Below the pieces are notes generated by a model. That model was not told the origin of the DNA, did not search any database, and worked only from the letters and a program-made list of their open reading frames with translations. Below, one piece after another: positions 11,372 to 22,525 of a stretch of DNA of 64,000 nt. The translations under genes were made by a program, and so were the position numbers. Within the stretch, counting starts at the first letter, position 1, and each line of letters opens with the position of its first letter. The DNA lies in the NCBI GenBank assembly GCA_933207985.1, contig OW240915.1, positions 119,450,632 to 119,514,631 of the forward strand, read 5' to 3'. The stretch is from Pelobates cultripes. Taxonomy: Eukaryota; Chordata; Amphibia; Anura; Pelobatidae.

Positions 11372-11387
11372 CTCTCTCTCTCTCTCA
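11309..11387. repeat. Compound microsatellite A(n)-CA(n)-CT(n)
   Basis: A poly-A run, an imperfect CA run and a CT run in direct succession inside PLE B. Confidence 0.95.
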
Positions 11388-11771
11388 CTATATATTACCA
11401 CTGCCAACAGATATAATGTAAAGACATTTTCAATGAGGATGATGAGAGAGATTTTTTTAGGACCACGCCATATGTATACCAACACACATCTAAACAGGAG
11501 AGATACTGGCCCACGAAAGAGATTCCATTAAGGGGATCAAGAGAAAGAAGAAGAGTACAGAATAGAAAAAAGAACAAAGTGGTAGAATCTAAAGGAATTT
11601 TTAATTTATCCAAAATAACCTTATCACCTAACCAAATTAAAGTTTTAAACAAAAGGCTAAACTATGCACCACTTTATCGAATCCTGTAATTTTTTTAGAT
11701 GTACATAAATTCATGAGAAATCTGTCCCTGAAACATTTTTTTAACATCAGCCCTTTCCCAACATCTGATGT

Positions 11772-12996
11772 TTTAACCCCTTAAGACTGCAGCCAAATGT
11801 ACAAGTAGTGATCAAAACAAAACATAAACAAAACCTGGCATTTGCGCTATATGTCTGTCCAACCGTAATTCACCTCTTTCATATTAAATGCACCCACACT
11901 CATTATATATCATTTTATTTAGGGAAAACAGGGCTTTTGTTTAACATCAAATATTTAGGTATGGAACATAATTTAATATGAAAAAATTGGGAGAAAATAA
12001 GAATTATTTTAATTTTTTTAGTTCTACGTGACATTTTAACTGTGAATGTCAAAATACTGTTTGCTTTTACTGCAGTAACATACACATATTTGTATTAAGC
12101 GATGTCTCACATGTAAAACAGTACCCCCTATGTACAGGTTTTATGGTGTTTTGGGAAGTTACAGGGTCAAATATAGAGTGTTACATATTTCAGTTTATTC
12201 ACATTGAAATTTGCCAGATTGGTTACTTTGCCTTTGAGACCATATGGTAGCCCAGGAATAAGAATTACCCCATGATGACATACCATTTGCAAAAGTAGAC
12301 AACCCAAGGTATTGTAAATGGAGTATGTCCATTCTTTTTTAGTAGCCTCTTGGTCACAAACACTGGCCAAAGTTAGTGTTAATATTTGGAAATGCAAAAA
12401 AACTAATGTGAGCACAAATTTTGGCCAGTGTTTGTGACTAAGTGGCTACTAAAAAAAACTAAACATACCCTATTTGCAATACCCTGGGTTGTCTACTACT
12501 GCAAATGGTATGCCATCATGTGGGTAATTTTCATTCCTGGGCTACCGTACGGTCTCAAAGGCAACCTGGCAAATTTTAATGTGAAAAAACTTAAACACAA
12601 GCCTTGTATTTGACTCTGTAACTTTTGAAAACACCATAAAACCTGTACATGAGGGGTACTGTTATCCTCAGGAGACTTCGCTGAACACAAATATTAGTGT
12701 TTGAAAACAGTAAAACGTATCACAATAATTATATCGTCAGTGTAAGTGCCATTTGTGTGTGAAAAATGCTAAATATCGTTGTTGTTATACATTTTACTGT
12801 TTTGAAACACTAATATTTGTGTTCAGCGAAGTCTTCCGAGTAAAACAGTTAAATATCGTGCTAGAAAATTAAATTCCCTGAACTTTCGGCCTGGGTTGTC
12901 AGGCAGGTCATGCAAATTGTAAGTAATACAATTACCTAATTATGTAAAATTATTACATAAATATATACGTAGAATTATTATATATATATATGTGTG
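11772..12996. mobile_element. Truncated TTAACCCC-family element
   Basis: Begins TTTTAACCCCTTAAGACTGC and shares, in opposite orientation, the blocks of the element 19,509-21,643: TACCCCC-ATGTACAGGTTTTA, GAGACTTCGCTGAACACAAA, the TTGGCCAGTGTTTGTGAC block and the GGCCTGGGTTGTCAGGCAGG block. The second terminus is lost where PLE C begins. Frames at 12,167-12,613 are antisense or sense readings of the repeat. Confidence 0.75.
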
Positions 12997-13995
12997 TACC
13001 CAGAACAATGAGCAAGCGCTGAACAACACAACTGAGCAGCAACCCTATAAGGGAATCCCTCAAGAACCCTTAGAATAAAACACAAAGAATACAGGGAAAG
13101 GGCTGCGCTTAAGAAATACTTAAAAAGTATTAAGAGTCCAGATAAAATGGATGGATAAAAAAAAGGGAAGAAGATCTTATCTGGCAATGTCCGTAGTATT
13201 TGGTCCGGAACAGTAATCTTGTTTTCTATCTTCCTTATGGGCCGTCTCGTATGTAAGAGATGAAAACAAATACAGAACCCAAATGGTGTAGTATATCTTG
13301 ATAAAACGGAAATTAAAATATAAAACTTGAATGCAAACTCACATTTCCAAGAGCTAGAACCTGCTCTGGTGTAAGAGGTGTACAGCGGTTTAGATCCCCG
13401 CTTATGGGATATGGAATGCTTGTCCTTCACGTGCCTCCTCCTTCCGTGGTGTGGGAGATACTCAGATAAAAAGAGACAACTAATAGTGCTCTCTGCATAA
13501 AACTTAAGATAAAATATAAAATAAAAGTGGATACTCACAAGACAGGAGCAGGTCAACTGCTCCTGATATATCATGCTGGTGGAATAATCCCCACCTAGGA
13601 TTGCTTGGAGTCCAACGAATAATGCCAGGTAATAAGAATAAATATATGTGTATAAAAGGATAAGTGGTACAGTAAAAGGTTACCAAATATACTTTAATAA
13701 TAACAATACACAATATAAAAAAACCATAAACGCGTTTCGCCAATCGGCGTTATCAATATGGGTAAAGAACCTGATACCTGGCAATGGATCATTTAAATAG
13801 CATGTACAAACAATTCAAAAATTGGCGCCAAAATTAGGACAGCCAATCAGATTGCAAGTAGAAAATACATATAATAAAACACAATTAAAACAATAAAAAA
13901 GAGGTACATAAGTATAGACATAAGAATAAATATTCTAGATATATAATTGAACATTAAAAAAGATCCTTGTTTGATAAAGTATATTATGTGATGCA
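12997..13995 (-). mobile_element. PLE C, inverted 5' segment
   Basis: Bases 13,868-13,995 are the reverse complement of the PLE C tail repeats at 15,226-15,460, so this segment lies opposite to the coding part that follows. It contains the hammerhead-like motif at 13,724-13,761. Part of it (13,340-13,380) resembles the inside of the insertion at 28,622-29,203 (AAATGTGAGTTTGCATTC against AAATGTGAGTGTGCATTC on the minus strand). A long 198-codon minus frame here is not similar to a known protein. Confidence 0.6.
13724..13761 (-). ncRNA. Hammerhead-like motif 2 (degenerate)
   Basis: Minus strand: stem I CCATA, core TTGATAA (two changes from CTGATGA), stem II GCC/GGC with loop GATT, GAAAC, a 2-bp stem III with GC loop, triplet GTT, and stem I return TATGG. 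The helices are intact but the changed core (C3 to U and G8 to A in hammerhead numbering) predicts loss of activity. Confidence 0.55.
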
Positions 13996-15460
13996 CGGTG
14001 AAATGTCTCTACCGATTATTTTTAACTTTAATAATAAGAGTAATAATGTTAAAAAAGTTATAAAAAAACATTGGCACCTTCTTAAACAAGATGAATTATT
14101 AAATAAAATTATACCTGAACGCCCGAACATTATATTTAGGGGTGCCCAAAATTTCAAATCTATTTTGACCAATAATTTTACAAGAGAAAAAACTCTCAAA
14201 AACCCCCCCCCCTATATCCTTTTTCCCACAAATTAAAGGGTTCTGCAAGTGTAAAATGTGTATTGTGTGTAAATCTACTAACCCTGATGTTCCTTCTAAA
14301 GTAACGGAATTTACATCAAAAAGGACAAACATGGTTTACAAAATAAATGATTTTATTAATTGTTCCACAAAAAATGTGATATATCTGCTCGAATGCCCTT
14401 GTGGCCTCCAATATGTTGGAATGACCACAAGGTGCTTAAAAATTCGTTTGAGCGAACACTGCAGAAACATTAAAAACGGATACCTTAATCATTCAGTATC
14501 CAAACATTTTATTATACATAACAAAGATCCTAAAATGTTGAAGTGTATTGCCATAGGAAAATGTATGATTCCATGGAGGGGTGGAAATATTAAAAATATT
14601 TTAGGTAAAAAAGAGATGGAATGGGTTTATAAACTTCAAACTCTTGCACCTTATGGTCTGAATGTTGATTTTGATTTGTTTAATTTTTTATGAACATGTG
14701 CCTATCTTTTTAAACTGTTTTAATTCTGTTCATTCATTTATTCATCCTTTCATCATTGCTCTGTTTCTTTTATAGCTACCTGCCTGCTCCCATTATTCAG
14801 AGGGGTAGGCATGGTGCTGATTTTTATCACATAGATTTTTATTATATTTATCTATTATTCCAATGTTTTTACTTTATTCTATTCTCCCCCTCACTCTCTC
14901 TTTTTTTTTTGCCGGCCATAGTCCGCCCACTTGTGTTGTTATTTGTGTTTCCATGACGACGGCTGCAGCATTGTGCTAGCCGTCGTCTACCCACTTCCTG
15001 ATGACGACGGCCACTGCCGAGTGCGTGCCGCCGTCATCAGGACGCCCGCCCCTCCATTCGACGTCAGCCGCACCACGTGCGTGCTGACGCCGACTTTCCC
15101 TGCCCACACCTCCTATGCGTGCAGACGCCAGTTGCCAGTCCCCCCATATGACGCCGGCGGCTGCGCAGTGCCGGCCGGCGTCATACTACATATCCCATTA
15201 CCCACTTCGGTTCTAATGCCGGTCATGTGACCGCGCATCACATAATATACTTTATTAAACAAGGATCGTTTTTAATGTTCAATTATATATCTAGAATATT
15301 TATTCTTAAATCTATACTTATGTACCTCTTTTTTATTATTTTAATTGTGTTTTATTATATGCCGGTCATGTGACCGTGCATCACATAATATACTTTATCA
15401 AACAAGGATCTTTTTTAATGTTCAATTATATATCTAGAATATTTATTCTTATGTCTATAC
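13996..15460 (+). mobile_element. Penelope-like element C, 3' coding part and tail
   Basis: Holds the end of a PLE: frame 13,967-14,236 with IIFNFNNKSNNVKKVIKKHW and ERPNIIFRGAQNFKSIL, then the GIY-YIG endonuclease (separate entry). The tail 14,697-15,240 is non-coding with a G+C-rich, CpG-bearing block (about 14,920-15,235). Two direct copies of a GCCGGTCATGTGACC-led repeat start at 15,218 and 15,361, 143 bp apart. The RT core is not present. Confidence 0.75.
14225..14693 (+). pseudogene. PLE GIY-YIG endonuclease domain
   Basis: Frame 14,256-14,693. Cys pair KCKMCIVCKS at the start, then a C-IYLLECPCGLQYVGMTTR box, which is the PLE form of GIY-YIG, then REH-like LSEHCRNIKNGY and a His (HFIIHNKDP), and a closing EMEWVYKLQTLAPYGLN motif. 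The domain nicks target DNA for PLE integration. It continues the frame 13,967-14,236 across a run of C at about 14,206-14,214, where the reading frame is lost, so the polyprotein is broken. Confidence 0.8.
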
Positions 15461-15603
15461 CTGCTGCCATGAATAATAGCCAGGAAAAGAAAATTACGGT
15501 AAGTATGAATAAATTTTCCACTTTCCTGGCTAATCATGGCAGCATATACACATGGGGAATACCCAAGCTTACAAAGGGAGGGACAGAATAGCCAATCAAA
15601 TTA

Positions 15604-16030
15604 TCAGAATAATTCAACATAGATAGAAGAATGAACTGAGTTAAGTACTTGAGTACCAAAGTGTGCATCATAGACTGTTTTAACGAACAGTATGAAATGC
15701 CAGACAAACGTGTCTAAAAGAGGTTCAAATGCTAGCTTACAAAAAGTGTCAGCAGAAGCCATTGCCATGGCAACCCATGATGCTGCAACAGCATGAGAGG
15801 AGAGTGCCCTGATACCCTCTAGCACAGGTAGAGAACGGACGTGACATCCAAATTGTGCCTCATTAATTGCTTCAATGTTCAATATGTAATGCAGGACAAA
15901 CTAGTTCAAATGCCAACTTTACAAAGTTTCAGCAGAGACCATTGCCATGGAAGCCCACGAGATGCTGTAACAGCACTAGTGGAGAATGCACCAAATCCTT
16001 TGCTACAGGTAGAGAACGGCATTGAAAGGC
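15604..16030 (-). pseudogene. DIRS tyrosine recombinase C-terminus, partly duplicated
   Basis: Minus frame 15,882-15,604 has EGIRALSSHAVAASWVAMA, then ADTFCKLAFEPLLDTFVWHF. This is the R-to-H-to-Y end region of DIRS recombinases (SHAVAASW in place of the usual H-x-x-R neighbourhood). A second, more damaged copy of the same ~170 bp follows at about 15,862-16,030 (shared words GCCATTGCCATGG, ACAGGTAGAGAACGG). The enzyme would insert the circular DNA intermediate; here it is truncated. Confidence 0.6.
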
Positions 16031-16762
16031 TCTCACTTTAGGCACGATCACTGGTGCTACATGCAAGACAACCATATCCTGTTGAAATTCAGTGAATGGG
16101 GGTACACAGGATCAAGCCTGGAGTTCACCCATTTCCCTTGCTGGGGTACCAGCCACCAGCACTTTCTGTGCTACCACCATGGAAGCTCCTTCTAGAGGTT
16201 CGAATAATGGTTCAGTCAGGGCCCATGAGACCAGTGATACGTCACATATTGGCTTCACCACACTCAGTGGAGGCATGATTTCAATCAATGCCTATATGAA
16301 GCAAAGTGCAGCTAAGTGTTCCTCTAGAGTGTTATAACACAGAACCTTTCAAGGCCTGAACAAGGAGTAATTCCAACAGACAAAAGCATGTATAGGATTG
16401 TAAGAGGATCTCAATGACCGTCTCAGGGATGCCTATACTAATATGTACTCCCGCATCAACACCAGAACTTGAGGATCCTGGTGTGTCATGGGGCCTTGTA
16501 ATAGGTCTGGACGTACAGGAATTTCCCTTGGAGGTTCCAGAATAATCTTATTCATCATAAGAATTAGAGTTGACACGGTCTTCCACTGTCACCTTTTGCA
16601 TTGCCTTTTTAAGAAGGTCAAAAACCGGAAAATATGTACATCAGACTAAAATTCTAAATTTGAGCCAGTGTATCCTGAACCTGAGCATTCTGGTCCTAGC
16701 ATGTAAAAAATACTTCTGGACCTGGTAGTTCCAAGAAATGGCCATCAGATCTATGTAGGGTA

Positions 16763-17348
16763 TCAGACAATCTGCGTCAACCACGAGGATACGTCAGGAC
16801 ATGGTTGCCAATCCACCTTGTCCACAGTTATTCGGCTCCAGCAAACAGTCATGGTATTCTGAGCCACTGGTTGTTCTTCTGTGCCCTGATCATTATGGGC
16901 TGGAATTCCATCAATACGTATCTGTGAGACCCATCTTGGTAGATATAGGATACAGTTGCATTGATATTTGAGCAAATTTGGACCCACTCGTTCTTCAGCA
17001 AGCCTCTGAAGTGAAGAAGAGCCTTGAAAATGACTCTTAATTCCATACAAATGAATGGAAATATTGTGCAACATGGTCCAAACACTGTGCAACCAATCTT
17101 ATAAAAACTGGAATTCGAGCTAATAATTGACCAATGAGGTTCTGTTCACTGGAAACTCAGAGATCTAATCCCTCTTTCAGCTGCCAGGGTAAGGTGCAAC
17201 TCCACTGATGGGGACATAGTAAGTGGCTGGCTCCAATAATCTTTCTCTTGTTATACCAAGATAGGAAGAATCTGTAAGGAATCCAGAGATGCCATTGGGC
17301 CCATCTGACAAGTCTGCTGATGGAAGCCAGGATTCCTAGTAGTTGCAT
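16763..17348 (-). pseudogene. DIRS RNase H / post-RT region
   Basis: Frames 17,348-17,157 (LLGILASISRLVRWAQWHL, then FLSWYNKRKIIGAS) and 17,092-16,763 (LHFRGLL, QDGSHRYVLMEFQPIMI, LRIPYHDCLLEPN-like) follow the RT in the expected order. They are separated by stops and frame changes. Confidence 0.6.
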
Positions 17349-17528
17349 CTACCTTCTTGCTGTTACCAGGCAGAAATGAAGAAACTGGGAGAGAAAACCT
17401 TTACAATCTGTGGAACTGTTCCCGAGAAGGAAAAGCAGAGCCTAGAATTTTCCACTCATGGATGTCATCCACTGAGCTCGTCTGAAACTGCTTTTCTAGA
17501 TATTCATCAAGCAGCCAAACTTTAGGAG

Positions 17529-17828
17529 TTATGAAAGAACTATATACCTATATGTGCCTGCCTTCTGAGGGTCTAAGGCTATCAGAAGTAGATCCTCCAG
17601 ATAATGGAACCAGGTGGAGTTCTGGACTCTCAATAACATTATAAGCACATAGAAAGATTCTTGGGGCCACATTGAGGCCAAATGGTAGGGCACTAACATG
17701 GAAGTTCTCTTCTGAGCTAATGCCGAAGATCTCTGCAGATTGGACTGAAAGTAAGCATCCTTGAGATATATAGAGGTAAGGAAATAATCCTTCCAGATTG
17801 CTTGAGATATGGATCTGATTGACTCCAT
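17529..17828 (-). pseudogene. DIRS reverse transcriptase fragment
   Basis: Contains DYFLTSIYLKDAYFQ (RT block with LKDAYF), and WFHYLEDLLLIALDPQKAG. The catalytic box reads YLED where active DIRS enzymes have YLDD, so one aspartate is lost. About 100 codons remain of a ~250-codon domain. Confidence 0.75.
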
Positions 17829-17879
17829 CCCAAAGACTCTAACATTCAGCCTCTTGTTGGCCCCTCTTAGGTCCAGTGT

Positions 17880-19030
17880 AGGCTTTCATGTGCTTTTCCT
17901 CTTAGCACCAGAAGAGAGGCGAAACTTGTCCCTGGAACTGCTCTTGTTCTGGGACCTAAAAAAAAAAAAATTACCTCTTCGTCCAGAAGGCTTCTTCCTT
18001 CAGTGCTGTACCTTTGGATTCATTGGTCTTAATACTGTTGGTATGGAGACTCCTGTGCCCGTTAAGAAAAAACTCCAGTCTATATCAATCTGGACCATGG
18101 ATACCACTCAAGCCTCCAGAGTATGATGAGCCCAGGTATGTGTGATCAGAAAAATGAGGCTCCTAGTACTGGAGGAGATATTTTCATTGCTGAAGAGCAA
18201 AACAACTGCGTTCTAGCTCCATTAGAACCTTGAAAGGCAGGTTTACCAACTGCCAGGAGTTACCTCTGGAGTATTCCCTGCAGGGCCAGTAGCTCCCTGT
18301 ATCTCAGAAATACTGGTCACTGGAGGTTCTCCGGTCAGACTATGAGGAGCTGGGATCCTTGGAACTTCCATCCTAAGGTACCAATATCTTGCAGCCCTCA
18401 TTCGCCTTTTCAGTGGAATTATCCAAAGTTTTCCCAAACAGCACCACCCCTTCAAATAGAATGGTGTAGAGGGCAGACTTGGAGGATGAGTCATCATCCC
18501 AGAAACAGAACCAGAATGCTTTCTTAGCTGCTATAGATAAAGCCATTTGATCCAAAGGATATCCTAGTTACATCTAGGGACGTTTCTGTGAAGAAGTCAG
18601 TTGTAACCTGAAGACTTCAGACTGCCTCTTCAATCTTAGCTTTTAATATCTTGCTCCATAGTAGCCTTTAGATCTTTAATCACATATTTCATGTTTGTAG
18701 AAACAGCAGCGGAAATCACAGCTGGCTGGCCTCCTGCAATGGTAGGCGTAACATTTTGGACAGGTCTGCGTCCACCTATGATCCATAAGTGTGCAACTTA
18801 GGTGGTGTAGTTCTGGGGTTGGAAATAACTTCCTCCACAGGTTAAAGCCTGGCCTCTTTTCTTACCCCTAAGGCCTCTGGAACTTACTTTGTAAGCCCTG
18901 CCCGCATGTCATGTGGCTGCACAGTGATAGGTCAAGCTGAAGCGACAACCTTCTGGAGGAAGTCAGTACATAACCGATTCCATTCACTGTTTTCTCCTCA
19001 TAACCAGATCCTGCTGAAGAATCAGACACC
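17880..19030 (-). pseudogene. Probable DIRS gag remnant
   Basis: Short minus frames (18,555-18,373 with SSSKSALYTILFEGVVLFGK, and 18,497-18,243) lie upstream of the RT where DIRS gag sits. Assignment rests mainly on position and the FEGVVLFGKTLD-like stretch. Many stops. Confidence 0.45.
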
Positions 19031-19508
19031 TGACAAATAATAATAACTAAATATTACCTGCGGTAAAGTATTAAGAAAAAATGTGCACTGTTAAATTCTA
19101 TAAGAAACCAGCAAAACCGCTTTAAAACAGGCTAAAGACAGCACTTATCCATGTCTGGAGACCCTGCAAATACTTACCAAATAAGTGTGGTATGTTTACT
19201 GTAATTTTCCCTTTATTTTAGGCACTTTCTGGCAATTGCCCTTATCCAAGATGGCTGCCACAACTTGTATTCCCACAATGCAAGTCATCTGTATTAGGCC
19301 CAATAAGGCACAAACTGCACACATGTGGGCCTATTCCGAGTGTGTTTGCTGTTTAGAGACCAGGGAGAGGACTCTGTCTGAAGCCTACATGGCCCCTAAA
19401 CACCCAGGGAACCATGAATAAATCACTGGGACCGAGGGGGAAGCAAAATAGATAACAAAAGTGCCTGCAAGGAAGTTTAAAAGGCAACCATGTGCAAACA
19501 GTCAAAGT

Positions 19509-21643
19509 TTAACCCCTTAAGGAACGAGGACGGTTCAGGACCGTCATCGGCATTTTTGCCTTGAGGACCGATGACGGTCCTGAACCGTCCTAACGGTCAG
19601 AGCTACTTACCTGATCGCCGTCGTTCCCCCGGCGGCGATCAGCGTGGCTCCGGTTGTGGGGAGACTGCCTGTAGCCCAGACAGCCTCCCCACACTGAATT
19701 AGGACCCCTGGGGCCATGTGATCGCTTAACACAGCGATCACATGGTCACAATAGGTGTCCATGTGTCTGCCTGCAGGGGAACTGTCTGTGCTGACAGGCA
19801 GTCTCCCTGCAAGTGTAAAATCAGAAAAAAAAAATAAAGTTAGTGTTAATTAAAAAAAAAAAAATAATTATATATGTGTATATATGATATATAGACATAT
19901 ATTATATTTATATAATATATGTCTATATATTATATATATATAGTGCCATACTAAGTGTATTTTTATATTAATATGTACTTATATTAATATAAAAATACAC
20001 TTATAATTAAATTACACATGTATATATATATAATATATATAATAACTATATATATTGTATATATATTATTATAAAATATAAATAATAAGTAATTTAAATT
20101 AAATAAAAATTTTTTTAAATAATAATAAAAAAATTTAAAAAAATTATATATCTATATGAAATTTTATTCTAACTGTATTTTAAAATTAATATATATATAT
20201 TTATATCAAAATACACTTAGAATGAATTTGTATCTATATCTATGTATATAAAAATAAATAAAAATAATAAGAAATATACATACGTCCATATACAAAATTA
20301 CATACATAATTATATAAATATACACGTAGATTTCAAATATATAAATATGCATATATATTTAAATTCTACGTGCGTATTTATGTAATATTTTTACATAATT
20401 CAGTAATTTTATTGATTGCAATTTGAGGGACCTGCCTGCCAACCCAGGCCGAAATTCCAGAGAATTTAATTTGCTAGCACTGTATTTTACCCTGTAACGT
20501 TCTACGACACCCTAAAACCTGTACATGGGGGGTACTGTTTTACTCGGGAGACTTCGCTGAACACAAATATTAGTGATTCAAAACAGTAAAACATATCACA
20601 GTGATGATATTGTCAGTGAAAGTTACTTTTTTTGCATTTTTCACACACAAACAGCACTTTTACTGATGATATAATTGTTGTGATACGTTTTCCAGTTTTT
20701 AAACACTAATATTTGTGTTCAGCGATGTCTCCCGAGTAAAACAGTACCCCCCATGTACAGGTTTTATAGCATTTTTGAAAGTTACAAGGTCAAATATATG
20801 GGTCAAATATTTTACATTGAAAATGGCCAGGTTGGTTACGTTGCCTTTGAGAGTGTATGGTAGCCCAGGAATGAGAATTACCCCCATGATGGCATACCAT
20901 TTGCAAAAGAAGACAACCCAAGGTATTGCAAATGGGGTATGTCCAGTCTTTTTTAGTAACCACTTGGTCACAAACACTGGCCAAAATTAGCGTTCAATTT
21001 AGTTTTTTTACTTTTTCACACACAAACAAATATGAATGCTTACTTTGGCCAGTGTTTTCGACTAAGTGGCTACTAAAAAAGACTGGACATACCCCATATT
21101 GAATACCCTGGGTTGTCTACTTTAAAAAAAATATGTACATGTGGGGTGTTATTCAGAGATTTATGACAGATAATAGTGTTACAATGTCACTATTGATAAA
21201 TTTAAAAAATGTATGTTTTGAAACCGCAATATCCTACTTGTACCTATAGCCCTATAACATGCAAAAAAAAGCAAAAAAGCACGTAAACACTAGGTATTTT
21301 TAAACTCAGGACAAAAATTTTGAATCTATTTAGCAGTTTTTTTCATTCGCTTTTGTAGATGAGTAAAAGATTTTTCAAGTAAAAGTCAAAAAACATGTAT
21401 TTTTTTTCAATTTTTCATCAGATTTTTTGTATTTTTTTTAAATTAAAATACATGAGATTATATAAATAATGGTATGTAAAGAAAGCCCCTTTTGTCCTGA
21501 AAAAAACAATATATAATTTGTATGGGAACAGTAAATGAGAAAGCGGAAAATTACAGCCAAACACAAACACCACAAAAGTGTAAAAATATGCCTGGTCGCA
21601 AATATACAACATCGCAAAAACAGTCCAGTCCTTAAGGGGTTAA
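19509..21643. mobile_element. 2.1-kb TTAACCCC-family element
   Basis: TTAACCCCTTAAGGAACGAG at the left and AGTCCTTAAGGGGTTAA at the right (TTAA target repeat plus terminal inverted repeats). Subterminal hairpin GACGGTTCAGGACCGTC / GACGGTCCTGAACCGTC near the left end. The middle is A/T repeat (19,850-20,400), then near-palindromic blocks (AGACTTCGCTGAACACAAAT at about 20,550 and its inverse at about 20,705). No transposase. Nested inside the DIRS element. Confidence 0.85.
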
Positions 21644-21931
21644 AGGCACCACAGTCTAAAGGCCTCAAGGTATAAAAGGTAACATTTTTCAAATCTAACA
21701 GTTTCCAAAATGTAACACAGTTTTTAAAATATATCAGTCTCCAAATGCACTGCAGTTTTCCAAATGTACTGTGGTTTCCAATGACTTGCGGTATTACATG
21801 CAACAGTATTAAATGCAAATTTAAATGAAACAGTTTTAAATGCCACACAGCTTAAATGCTTCCTAGCAAAAGCACAACCGCATAATGTACCACAATCTTA
21901 AAAATAAGGTACAGCTGTACAATGCACTAGT

Positions 21932-22011
21932 TTAACCCCTTAAGGACACATGACATGTGTGACATGTCATGGTTCCCTTTTATTCCACAAGTTTGGTCCT
22001 TAAGGGGTTAA
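21932..22011. mobile_element. 80-bp palindromic TTAA MITE, copy 2
   Basis: Nearly identical to 9816-9895; two base differences seen. Same TTAA ends and same CATGACATGT dyad. Confidence 0.85.
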
Positions 22012-22282
22012 AGATATCAAAGCTTAAATGCATCACAGCATAAAAGCACAACTGCATAATGTACTACAGTAAAACAGCAAATAAAGTAATGAAAATAAAA
22101 CAACATACATGTCCGTAAGTAAAGGGAGCAAATTGCTCACGTCTTAATGGCTGTAGGACAAGAAAAAAACTGAGGACCTTAGGGATGGAGCCTCCTTTTA
22201 AAACCTTGGTGGTTTTCCTGTCCTATCGGCTGTAGGGGAGGAGCTAAACCATGTGTATATGCTGCCATGATTAGCCAGGAAA

Positions 22283-22525
22283 TATATATACTCAGATCAT
22301 ATATATATCAAATATATGATCTAAGTATATATAATTACATTTTACACTGTTTTAACATCTTTTAATTTTATTTCCAGGCAGCAGGGGGAGTACCTGTCAT
22401 TACAGGCACTCCCCCTGCTGGCAATGCCTTGGACGGCTATGCCGTCCATGTGATCGCGGGGTCCTCGCAAGGACCTCGGGATCACATGGCCCAGGGGGGC
22501 CGAAGAGGATGGAGGGGGACTCCAT
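22283..22525. repeat. A/T repeat plus G+C hairpins, MITE fragment
   Basis: TATATA-rich stretch, then hairpin GCAGGGGGAGTACCTG / CAGGCACTCCCCCTGC (22,382-22,421), then GTGATCGCGGGGTCC / GGACCTCGGGATCAC. This hairpin-rich composition matches the left part of the element at 19,509, so it is probably a fragment of that family. Confidence 0.5.

Larger units (their letters stand above)
10079..11771 (+). mobile_element. Penelope-like element B (5' coding part)
   Basis: Plus-strand frame 10,240-10,479 has LEKYWDSRIIPKGLRL and NCSFELINHII, the same segment as IIPRGLRV in PLE A. It is interrupted by a MITE (10,463-10,854), then resumes (EVLTPHLENPECIQL), passes through a basic linker with a stop near 10,925 and a frame change, and ends about 11,590-11,770 with a stretch resembling the start of PLE reverse transcriptase (GIFNLSKITLSPNQIKVL, then FLDVHKFMRNLSLKHF). 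The RT core is missing because a TTAA-type element begins at 11,772. Confidence 0.6.
15461..22282 (-). mobile_element. Decayed DIRS-type tyrosine-recombinase retroelement
   Basis: Minus-strand order: Gag-like region (about 19,030-17,900), reverse transcriptase (17,828-17,529), RNase H region (17,348-16,760) and tyrosine recombinase end (16,030-15,604). Inverted terminal repeats: TTTCCTGGCTAATCATGGCA at 15,522 onward against TGCCATGATTAGCCAGGAAA ending at 22,282. The left end carries an extra foldback (15,461-15,521, TGCTGCCATGAATAATAGCC). Inverted ends and a recombinase in place of a DDE integrase are the marks of DIRS elements. No TSD is seen or expected. Two MITEs are nested in its 5' part. 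Many stops; not active. Confidence 0.8.

Noticed and set aside
12978..13574. 198-codon minus-strand frame
   Set aside because: Lies in the non-coding 5' segment of PLE C and has no recognisable domain or composition bias of a real gene.
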